This document shows, in pieces, positions 33,206 to 41,822 of a stretch of DNA of 64,000 bases. Source of the stretch: Saccharina japonica. Lineage: Eukaryota; Sar; Phaeophyceae; Laminariales; Laminariaceae. The notes under the pieces were generated by a model, which was given only the letters and a program-made list of their open reading frames with translations, made no database searches and had not been told where the DNA came from. The stretch lies in the NCBI GenBank assembly GCA_008828725.1, contig MEHQ01002986.1:494477-558476 (forward strand), in the 5' to 3' direction. The translations under genes were made by a program, and so were the position numbers. Position 1 is the first letter of the stretch. Each line of letters begins with the position of its first letter.

Positions 33206-33345
33206 TCTCCATGCATGGACGGCATGGACGTATGTATCGCTCTGCGTTGGCCGTTGTTATTGTCGATACAACGTAAAATTGTCTTGGGGCATATGGGAAT
33301 TCATCCGTTTTTTTTGTGTGTGTGTAATATCGTCTGTTTTTACAC

Positions 33346-33424
33346 ACCTCTCTGTCCCATAATATATTAAACGTTCGTACAGTAATATTTCATATAAATG
33401 GTCCTTATATTTTCGTACATGATG
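33346..33424 (+). mobile_element. MITE-A, degenerate copy
   Basis: CCTCTCTGTCCCATAATATA and the right arm TGGTCCTTATATTTTCG are recognisable. Confidence 0.55.
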
Positions 33425-33528
33425 GGTATGATACGAATACATATAATATAACATATCACACCACTTTTGTGTCGGATTTTTTTTAAAGAATGCGTCTATT
33501 AGGTGTTTTCATGTTTTTTCGGGGGACC

Positions 33529-33711
33529 ATACTAAACACTAGTAAATAGGACCAAATATTCTTGGTAAAAATTGGGAAATATATAGGTTTTTGGGTGTAC
33601 GGTAGGTCCTACCACTGTCCCGAAATATAAGCACCCTTTAATTTAATTTTAATGTATAAATGGTGATTATATTTCGGGACATAGTGGTATTTACTATGGT
33701 CCACCGCCGTA
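33529..33711 (+). mobile_element. MITE-B interrupted by a MITE-A
   Basis: CGGGGGACCATACTAAACAC to the right end TTTACTATGGTCCACCGCCG. The right arm is split after GTAGGTCCTA by a complete MITE-A. Confidence 0.9.
33612..33687 (+). mobile_element. MITE-A nested in MITE-B
   Basis: 76 bp, ends CCACTGTCCCGAAATATAAG and complement, with TA at 33610-33611 and 33688-33689. Removing it and one TA restores the MITE-B arm GGTCCTATTTACTATGGTCC, which proves the TA duplication. Confidence 0.95.
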
Positions 33712-33859
33712 GTGACGAAACCGGTCTTGTTTTTTCCCAACAAGAGTGGTGTACGCATGTAAGGTATCCTGTGCAGGCAGAAATGTATCGTAAGTCCCCC
33801 GAAATTCCGAAACCAAGTACAGGAGTACCACCTGGTATATATATACGTATATACCACAG

Positions 33860-34215
33860 ATTTTGCCCACAGGGAAGCATTGAAAAAACAAAAATCGAAC
33901 CGACACCTTACTTTTCGAGCGCCAGACAAAGGAGAGGTGCACTAAGACCAAGTAAAAGAAGGTTGAAAATACTACCAGTATGTCTTTTTTCTCGATTCGT
34001 GCAGGATCTCAACGCTCTTGTTATGATTTTTTTTTTACCCACAGGGGAGCTTCGAAAACAAAATGCAACCCACACCATAATTTTCGAGGGCCAGGCATAC
34101 GTAGGAAGGGGTACAATAAAACCACGTAAACTAGGGTTGAAATAGACTACCTATATGTGTACCAGTATGTAATTTTTCTCGATTTTCGTACAGAATCTCA
34201 ACGCTCTCATTTGTA
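33860..34215 (+). repeat. Two-copy tandem repeat, ~175-bp unit
   Basis: Units share CCCACAGGGGAGCTTCGAAA-type starts, TTTTCGAGCGCCAGACA, TTGAAAATACTACC and CAGGATCTCAACGCTCTTG. A diverged relative with AAAACCAAGTA motifs lies at 40600-40870. Confidence 0.8.
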
Positions 34216-34337
34216 CGTTTGCTTTTTTTTTTGCCTGTGTTGGAGTGTCACCCCACTTTCTCATTTTTGTTTTTTGTACTCCCCTGGAGTGCCACGTAAA
34301 TATGCCAGGTAATTATCTTGTCCAACATGCCCCACTC

Positions 34338-34460
34338 GGTAAAAACACTCTTGTCTACCCCGAGAGACAGAAATTACGAGTAACTAGCTTGTTGTTAACT
34401 TCCGTAAAATCACTCTCGTCTCCCCGAGAGACAGCAATTACGAGTAACTAACTTGTTTAC
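34338..34460 (+). repeat. Two-copy direct repeat, ~65 bp
   Basis: CCGAGAGACAGAAATTACGA and CCGAGAGACAGCAATTACGA, each followed by GTAACTA and CTTGTT. Confidence 0.85.
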
Positions 34461-34670
34461 TTCCTTTCTCTTTCTCTTTCTCTCCTATTGGTGTGTGTAT
34501 ATGATCCTCATGATATGTAAGCTGACAGCAGCAGTAGGTTTATTTTTTTTTGTTTCCCTTCGTTTTTTTTTTCGTGAAAGGGATGTTTTCGAGTTATTAA
34601 CGTTGACGCTCTTTCATGCTCTGCCCAGCAGTGTCGGATGACAATTTCGTGTGAAAACGAATTGCACAGC

Positions 34671-34853
34671 ATTTTTTTTTTTGTCCATCCCAGTTATTAT
34701 CTTCGCCCTTCTTTTCTCTCTCCCTCTATAGTCGTAGCTCAAATCCGGGGTCACTTGAGTAGGCTCTTCTCCCCCTCCCCACTACCGGACGTGCCTTGCT
34801 TTTTTTTCGCGAGAAGATTTCAGCACTTTCGTCCCTCGTCGACTTGCGTCGGA
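34671..34853 (-). mobile_element. S1 SINE, 5'-truncated
   Basis: T run, TCCATCCCAGTTATTATCTT, GTAGCTCAAATCCGGGG and TTCGTCCCTCGTCGACTTG match the reversed body. Confidence 0.85.
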
Positions 34854-35467
34854 TTACGGCAAACAAATGCACAGCGGGAAATATGACGAGACAGTTAGAT
34901 GTTCTTTTTTTTTGTTGCGCGAACGAAGTCGTCATCCGTACGTAACTTTCGCGCTCTTGTTGTTTTTTCCAACCCGATTTCAAGTCTCAACGACAATCAA
35001 CACTACTACAATGTAATACGAAGGAACAAGTGCTATACAACAGACACACTACTGCTGTACGTACATATGTATACATTGCTATTAATAGATGGCAAATAAA
35101 ACAATAATAACAATACAACACAGCAGTACGAGTTTTAATGTGAAGAACACACACACACGAGTACTGCCTGCCTTCTTTCTACGCATAGACGACGTACTTG
35201 AAGCGAATCATTAATCACCCTCCCAGGTATCTACTTACTACCTGGTATCTACGTACGAGTACTTTTTTTTTTTTTTGTTGCGTACTCTGGCGTACTCGTT
35301 TTTTTTTTTTTTTTTTTTTTTCTGCACAACAAGCGGTGACGTAGTTGAAGTACTCGGAGTGTGTATATGACCGTTCACACGCGACGTACGCACGCACCCA
35401 CGCAAACAAGTGCGTTATTTCTTACCCTCTTGTTAAATAGACGGCCGGTATTGCAACACGACATACT
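34854..35467. other. No gene seen
   Basis: T-rich runs near 35265-35320 and an R1-like GTTTTAATGTGAAGAACAC with CA tail at 35130-35160. Confidence 0.4.
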
Positions 35468-35545
35468 CGAAGTATCCCCCTCAGCTTGCAAAATATGAGT
35501 TTCGATAAGATCCTCGATCTCACAGCTGTGTTTTTTTATTTTTTT
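35468..35545 (+). repeat. R2 repeat, partial
   Basis: GTATCCCCCTCAGCTTGCAA, ATGAGTTTCGATAAGATCC, CACAGCTG then a T-rich tract. Confidence 0.7.
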
Positions 35546-35648
35546 ATTTTTTTCAAATACTCGTATATACATATTCGTGCTGCTGTAATACAATAGGGGG
35601 TAGGGTGGCCAGGAGGAAGGCGTTTCTTGTTTTCACCCCATCGATTAA

Positions 35649-35720
35649 CCCATTCAGAACTAAAAAAAAAATCCTACACTAATTCCAAGTAGTTTGTACC
35701 CGAATATGTGGGACCAGTTT
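35649..35720 (+). mobile_element. MITE-C copy
   Basis: Between TTAA at 35645-35648 and 35721-35724; CCCATTCAGAACT at the left, GGGACCAGTTT at the right. Confidence 0.9.
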
Positions 35721-35794
35721 TTAAGGGCTTAAAAGAAAGTGTCGTTTATTTTTTCGTACTTTTCGCAACTTTTCTCTTCGCACTACGGTATTAA

Positions 35795-35867
35795 CCCATT
35801 CAGAACTGAAAAAACTTATCCCACACTAATTCCAAGTAGTTTGTCCCCAAAATCGTGGGACCGGTTC
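35795..35867 (+). mobile_element. MITE-C copy
   Basis: Between TTAA at 35791-35794 and 35868-35871; same orientation as the copy 75 bases upstream. Confidence 0.9.
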
Positions 35868-36085
35868 TTAAGGGCTTAATAGCACTTTTCGGCAAAACGC
35901 TGAAAGTACTCCGACACAGGAAGCCCTGCCCGGACACGCTATATGTACATACGTACGTACACACCCCAATACCAATTGACGCACGAAACCTCCCCTTACA
36001 CCAACACGCCCCCCTACATGACATCCGTCAAACACCGACTTGACTTATTGTTCGTACGAGCCCCTCCCCTCCCAGTGGCCTTAGC

Positions 36086-36393
36086 CAGAGCTCTTGTCCC
36101 ACAAATCGTACCAGATATAAAGTAGCAACTATATTATTACGGTTCTTGTGGTGGTCCGCACAATTTTTTTTTGCAGAATTGTCCAAAACGCGCGGCTAAA
36201 CCCGCGCACGGGTCGCGAGCCTTAGCCTGGACTAGCGTTGGGGTCAGGGTTAGGGTTAGGATTGGGTTGGGTCGACGGCTTCTCGTGTTTTGATTAGAAA
36301 AAAAAAAAAACACCCAAAAACACGTAAAACCGGCAAGAAATAATCTTAAATATTTGGTACTTTATCTGGTAACGAATTGTGGGATAAGAGTGG
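36086..36393 (+). mobile_element. MITE-E with telomere-like repeats
   Basis: Inverted ends: left CTCTTGTCCCACAAATCG then TACCAGATATAAAGTA; right TACTTTATCTGGTAACG then AATTGTGGGATAAGAGTGG and TA. The interior has AAACGCGCGG and GGGTTAGGGTTAGGATTGGG. It matches 62166-62455 in reverse. The outermost bases resemble MITE-A ends. Confidence 0.8.
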
Positions 36394-36989
36394 TAAAGGC
36401 GCCTCTTCCCTCTTGGAAATAAACTATTTCCAACAAAGCACGCAACCCAAAAAAAACCATCTATCTGTCCATAAAATGGTGTTGTATCCGACTACACAAC
36501 GGTTTCCGTTTTCCAGCAAGACCGCATCTTAAGCCTTTTTTTTTTTTTTTTTTTTTTCAGGGACGGGCCCTCGACCCCTCGCCCTCACCCCATGGTCATA
36601 CGACTACTGCCATGCATGAAAATGAAGTACCCAGGCAATTGGCCGCCCCCACGCAGCGGCACCTCCCGCCCCCACCACCCTCCTGCCCAGCAAGAAAAAA
36701 AAACCCCCCCCCCCCCCCCCCCGGCACCTAGGAGCCTCTTGGGCCAAGTTTAGCCTTCCCCACCCTCTCTACACCAGTACCGGGGTTTTGTAGTTGTATG
36801 AAGTATTTATTACCAGTACCACCAGTATATACGTAGGGCACGTAGGCCTCTTCGCCATGAAGAGGTTTGGACTGCACGCTGTAGATGTGATGCCGAAAGA
36901 AAAAGAAGTATGCACACTACCGTACAGTACGCGTACTTGTATATAGTAGTGGGGACTATATACCTGGGAAGGCGGTATACGAGCGCACC
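36394..36989. other. No gene seen
   Basis: T run at 36536-36557, S2-like fragment GGTCATACGACTACTGCCAT (about 36594-36640), and a C run at 36705-36722. Confidence 0.4.
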
Positions 36990-37110
36990 GGGATTTTGAC
37001 CCGCCTTATATCGGGTGGCCGCACTATTCATCCCATCATGTAATTGCCATATTCCGGTCGTGACGGCCGATTTTGACCGCATTATATCGCGCGGCCGCAC
37101 ATTATTTCTT
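36990..37110 (+). repeat. Two-unit repeat related to the 18.5 kb array
   Basis: TTTTGACCCGCCTTATATCGG and TTTTGACCGCATTATATCGC followed by GGCCGCAC, similar to GACCGCCTTATATCGGGATG at about 18786. Confidence 0.65.
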
Positions 37111-37156
37111 TGCTGCCGTGTATCGGCCCCACTGCTGTACACTACTTACTGCAGTA

Positions 37157-37233
37157 CCACTGACCCTGAATATAAGGACCTTTTGTACATTAACATTCAA
37201 TTGATATGGTCCCTATATTTGGGATCAGAGTGG
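37157..37233 (+). mobile_element. MITE-A copy
   Basis: CCACTGACCCTGAATATAAG and complement, TA at both flanks. Confidence 0.9.
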
Positions 37234-37805
37234 TATGCGTATGTACCAAGCGCCTGGTACTCGTTCCAAAACCTGGAAACCCTATTTTTTTCGTCGCTAT
37301 ATACGAATGAGTACTCGTACATAATAGCTACGTATACGCGTACTGTTGCTGGATTTCTTTTTTCAAGATTTTTTTTTCGATTTGCGTTTGCGTTTGCTAT
37401 TCGACTACAAGCAGTATCAATATTTATAGTAAATGTGCAAGCATGCGCTTTTCATTCAACGTTGGTCACTCACAAGCATCCCCCGGAACAATAAAGAAAA
37501 AGCCTACAAGGTAAAAACCGAATAAAAAAAAGGAAACCCGCTGACGGCATTATGCTCGAATCTTAACTGCCAGATTTTTGCTTCCTTTCAGTGAACGATA
37601 CACATGCTTCATGAGGCCATAGGAAACCCGTATGATACGTGTGGTGGAACTCGAGTTTAAACGGCTAAACTCTTGTAGCGTATGTTGATCGACTTTTTTT
37701 AGTCTACTTTCCCTACAATGGCGTCGAGTTTTAGCCTTTTGAACTCGATATCCACCACATACGAGCATATTGTATGTACGCTCGCTCGCTCGATCACACA
37801 CAGGT

Positions 37806-38125
37806 TGCGAAAATGTGAGTTTCGACCCATCTCCTCGATGTCACGGCTGCTGTTGTTTTGTTTCCTTTTTTTTTTGTATCACGTAGTAAACTGTGCCACA
37901 CCACATATAATAGGCGTATGCACCTGGTGCAACCGACGCCAAGCAGAGACGGCCGCCGGGTGCACACCGACAACGGCGGCGAGACAAGATGCCGCTTTAA
38001 AGGCAGCTCGCGACCAGGACAGAACTGTAACTGACGTATTTCTGATATGTACGTACCGTATCGCTATTACAAAGATGGGTTTCGACGAAATCCTCGAGCT
38101 CACAGCTGCTGTTTTTTTTTTTTTT
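37806..38125 (+). repeat. Two R2 fragments
   Basis: GTGAGTTTCGACCCATCTCC (37815) and ATGGGTTTCGACGAAATCCT (38075), each followed by a CAGCTG-type end and a T run (the first is CACGGCTGCTG). Both read KMxFDEIL-like in one frame, which is a property of the repeat. Confidence 0.6.
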
Positions 38126-38228
38126 AATATATATATGTACGTCCAGCTTGTGAGCGTCTGTTTGGAGTATTCGGACACTATTTAGTAAGGAGCAAGGGCA
38201 ACAATCAGCTGAAGTAGATAGAGGTTAA

Positions 38229-38393
38229 TCCATTCAAAACTGGAAAAAAAAACACTTATCCCACACTGATTCCCAGTAGTTTGCCCCCAATATACGTGGG
38301 ACCAGTTCTTATGGGTAATAACTGGTCCCACGAATTTGGAGACAAACTACTTGGAATTAGTGTGGGACATTTTTCAGTTATGGATGCGTTATA
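38229..38393. mobile_element. Inverted pair of MITE-C elements
   Basis: A + copy from 38229 (after TTAA) to about 38310 and a reverse copy to about 38393, sharing ACTGGTCCCACG-type sequence in the middle. Confidence 0.8.
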
Positions 38394-38533
38394 AGGGATA
38401 AAGCAGGAATACGTACAGAGTATATGGGGTGGGCAAGTATATGTATTTTGAAAAAAAATGCATCAGCTGTGATGCGATTATTTTTTTCGCCCTCGAAAAT
38501 TCAACCTTGCACTTCGTTTATGTATAATACTGT

Positions 38534-38655
38534 CTGTACTTAGAGGTTGTATATAGTTATGTATGTAGCCTGTACTTAGCGGTTGCATATACAGTAGTTA
38601 TGTATGTAGCCTGTACTGAGCGGTTGCATATACAGCAGTGTATGTAGTCTGTATG
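38534..38655 (+). repeat. Tandem repeat, three ~42-bp units
   Basis: GTATGTAGCCTGTACTTAGC and GGTTGCATATACAG repeated, later units diverged. Confidence 0.85.
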
Positions 38656-39458
38656 TGATCGTTAGTGTTTCTGTTGCTTTTTTGCTCCTTGAGAGGGCAG
38701 CCACTGCCCTGGGCCTGTTAACAAGATGCAGTAGGAGCAGCAGCGGAGGCAGAGGCAGTAGCTTTCGGTTGGCTGGATGTCTTGTGTGCGTGTTTTTTTT
38801 GTCATTGTTTTTGTCTGTTGTGTGTGTGTGTGTTTTTTTTTTTTGCTCGTTGAAATCGGCCACTGCTTCGTACTGTTGTACGAGTAGTATATATTTTGTG
38901 CCAGATATTGTTCTTGTTGCAATTTCTTTCAATGCGCCCCATCCCCAGACTACGCAGGATGTTTGCGTTACGTTACGTACATATGGATGCTCCAGATTGT
39001 ACGTGTGTGCGACTGCGGCGCGGCGAGTCGTGACTCTTCGAAAGCCGATGCCCCGGAGGCTGTTGCACTATTTTACACTATTAATGACTGTTCATTCTGC
39101 CGTATATATATTTAGAGTGCGTCCCTTGCTTTCTAAAATAATTTAATTACGTCTTCCCCGCATTCGAATATGTTTACATCTATATACCCGAGAGACAACT
39201 TGTAGAGAGCCGAGGCACTTTTTTTACAGCTCAATTGTCATCAGTTAGTGCATTTCACATTCACCGTCGTACTCGCACTCCGTGGTACTATTCATAGGTA
39301 CATATGTACGTACAAAATATACCTGGTCTATGTTACACGTCTATATTGTTTTATTGTTTTGCAGACTGGTTTGGTTTAAGCTGAATGTTTGCGTCCCCTT
39401 TTTGTGCGTAATTTTTTTATTATAGTACATGTCCCCCCCTCTTCCCCGATTTATAGTA
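38656..39458. other. No gene seen
   Basis: GT- and T-rich tracts (38770-38845); several overlapping frames without a plausible product. Confidence 0.4.
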
Positions 39459-39635
39459 CAGGACACCTAATAAGAAACGGGAAAGCTGGTCCAGGCTGGG
39501 TTTCTTTTTTGAGAGAGGGTGCTTTCTACTGTGCACTAAGTTCAAGATAACGACTCTCAAATTTCTCACTTTCCTCTGTAATTATCAGCCTGCCTTTCTT
39601 ATTTGCCTTTTTCTTACTATTAATAGGTGTCCTGT
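39459..39635 (+). mobile_element. MITE-D copy with a scar
   Basis: CAGGACACCTAATAAGAAAC at the left. The right arm reads TTCTTACTATTAATAGGTGT where the left arm complement reads TTCTTATTAGGTGT, so TTAATA has been added at a TA. Confidence 0.9.
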
Positions 39636-39756
39636 GTTGTCTTATTGCAGCAGTTTTAATAGTACACAAAAAGAAAAAAGAAAAAAAAATAGTCGAGATA
39701 TGTACGTACACGTAACGTTTTTGTAGTCTGTACGTAGAGCCAGTCTCGCTTCTTAA

Positions 39757-39844
39757 CCCTTGTAGGACTGGAGTCCCGTTTTGGGGACAAATCACTTAGA
39801 GTTAGAGTGGGTTGTCCCCAAAACGGGACTGCAGTTCTAAAAGG
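39757..39844 (+). mobile_element. MITE-C copy
   Basis: After TTAA (39753-39756): CCCTTGTAGGACTGGAGTCC; right GGGACTGCAGTTCTAAAAGG; right TTAA lost. Confidence 0.85.
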
Positions 39845-39952
39845 CCTGTATTGGGCTGCATGTACGTGCCATGGATATTTTCCCTGGTATTATTTGTCGT
39901 GTATATATGAGTGGTGCTCCACAGCCCGTCGTAGTAGTTAAAATATACAATA

Positions 39953-40164
39953 TTACGGGTATGGTACCAGGTAGTAAGTAGGACCGAATATTGTTGCTAA
40001 ACATATGGTAAATGTGTAGGTTTGTGTGTGTGTATATCGTAATGTCACGGGGGGCCATAGTAAATCTAGGACCGAATATTATTGCTAAAAATATGGTAAA
40101 TGTGTAGGTTTTTGTGTGTGTGTGTGTGTGTACCGTAGGCCCTATTTACTGTGGTCAACCGTAA
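39953..40164 (+). mobile_element. Composite MITE-B
   Basis: TA then TTACGGG at the left; GTCAACCGTAA then TA at the right. Two tandem bodies lie between them, the second starting CACGGGGGGCCATAGTAAAT. The first has TACCAGGTA (39965) at the TA of the usual CCATAGTAAA. Confidence 0.85.
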
Positions 40165-41009
40165 TATTACCGTTCCCTCACGTACGTACGTACAGGTACT
40201 GTCGTGCGGTTGGTTTCGTTTTCTTGTGTCGTGTTCCTTGTTTTCGTTCCATCGGGACTCTTTTCTTTCGGCCTGTTTTGTGACCCACGAGTTGGATTTT
40301 TTGGGAAATCGACTGTGGTAACAAGACCTATGATACACGTATATCATGATAATACATCATCATCATCATTATCATCATAGACATCATATACGTACGGCAT
40401 GTATGACATCATACTTGGGACGTCACGTTCTATTCTGCGTGCGTAAAACACACGCGCTCTATCCATGATGCACCCAGCAGGAGAACTCAAACATTTGCAG
40501 GCGCTCTATCTAGACGTGTGATATATATACACACGCAGCAGGCGAACCCGAAAACTATACAATCCCAGAACCCCATACTCCCGGTACTTTCTGTATATAT
40601 AGGCTACTTCTACGTATTTTATCCGAGAAGAACGAGAAAAGGGGGGTATTCTAAAACCAAGTACAAACCTTTCGGGTATTTTCAGGGTTGCGCGAAAATA
40701 AAAAACAAATCAGACACTCTACTTGTACTGTATGCTAAGACCATGTAAACAAATACGCGTATTTTCAGAGAGCTGCGTCGAAAAAGGGAAACAAAAAAAA
40801 GGCACCCGGCACACTAAAACCAAGTAAAACAACAAAATGTAGAAGAAGAAAAAAAAGTCGCGTTTCGTAATTTCGTCCAGAGGTCCCACCGTGCAGTTTT
40901 TTACTGTACTTTTTTTTCGTTTTCTTTTGAGCTTATTCGTTTTGTCTTTTTTGGCCTCGAGAGGGGACCCCTACGCAGTTTTTTTTTTTTTTTTTTAAAC
41001 TCTTCCCTA
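40165..41009. other. No gene seen; diverged tandem motifs
   Basis: ATCATC runs (40355-40385), a GCGCTCTATC repeat (40450-40510), and AAAACCAAGTA/TTTTCAG motifs at 40600-40870 related to 33.9 kb. Confidence 0.4.
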
Positions 41010-41140
41010 TGACATGATATACATCCTGCATGAGGACATGTAAAACCCGGGAGTGCGCGCGTTCGAAGTATCACACTCAGCTTGCAAAATATGAGTTTCG
41101 ACGAAATCCTCGATCCCACAGCTGTCTTTTTTTTTCTTTC
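41010..41140 (+). repeat. R2 repeat, good copy
   Basis: GATATACATCCTGCATGAGG, TATCACACTCAGCTTGCAAA, ATGAGTTTCGACGAAATCCT, CACAGCTG, then a T run of 9. Used here as the R2 reference. Confidence 0.75.
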
Positions 41141-41396
41141 TAATTTTATAAATACACGTACATAAACATTTCAAATAGTTTCGTATGCGAATGTACTAGC
41201 TGTAGCAAAGACGGCTCACATCGCCTCTCGGTTGTACAGCCACCGGAAATGCCCCCTCAATCCGCTCGCACCTCACAGCCAGATTGGCAGCTCTCTTGAT
41301 TTTGTTTGGACATCGGGCGCACGCGGGCGCGCGCACGGCCGTGGCGGCGGCGGCGTTGGCGGCACAGCGGAGGGGCAAAAGGTTCCTATCACGGAG

Positions 41397-41490
41397 GGAT
41401 CATAGTAAATAGGACCAAATATTGTTAATAAAAATCGCCAAATATATAGGTTTTTGTGTTTACCGTAGGTTCTATTTACTACGTATGCCC
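41397..41490 (+). mobile_element. MITE-B copy
   Basis: TCACGGAGGGATCATAGTAA to GGTTCTATTTACTACG; the interior AAATATTGTTAATAAAAATC is close to the family interior. Confidence 0.85.
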
Positions 41491-41640
41491 CCCCTCCCCC
41501 TCGTACTACCAATAGCAGCCCTCTTCAAGGTACCCTATTATTAATAATAATAATGCCTTCGGGGGTGGGTAGAAGATCCCTTATATACCGACGCCCCCTT
41601 ATCAAAGTTATATGGTACCGTCCCCTATGATCGTCAATAG

Positions 41641-41740
41641 TCACCCCTAACCCCTCCCCTCCCCTCCCCTCCCCTCCCCCCTCCCCCTCCCTCCCCTCCC
41701 CCTCCCCCCCCCCCCCCCCCCCCTTCCCGCCTCCCACCGC
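41641..41740 (+). repeat. C-rich tract before exon 1
   Basis: CCCCTCCCCT repeats and a run of about 18 C, followed by CCGCTGAAAACC and an acceptor-like AAAAACAG ending at 41768. It could act as a polypyrimidine tract if a 5' exon exists upstream. Confidence 0.6.
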
Positions 41741-41822
41741 TGAAAACCTTCGTGGCAAAAAAAAACAGGACGATGCCACGGCTCAAAAGTCCTGGTCGAC
41801 GGAATCCGGGTCTCCGCCGGGG

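Noticed and set aside
36238..36262. Chromosome end or telomere
   Set aside because: The repeat is short, degenerate and internal to an inverted-repeat element present twice.
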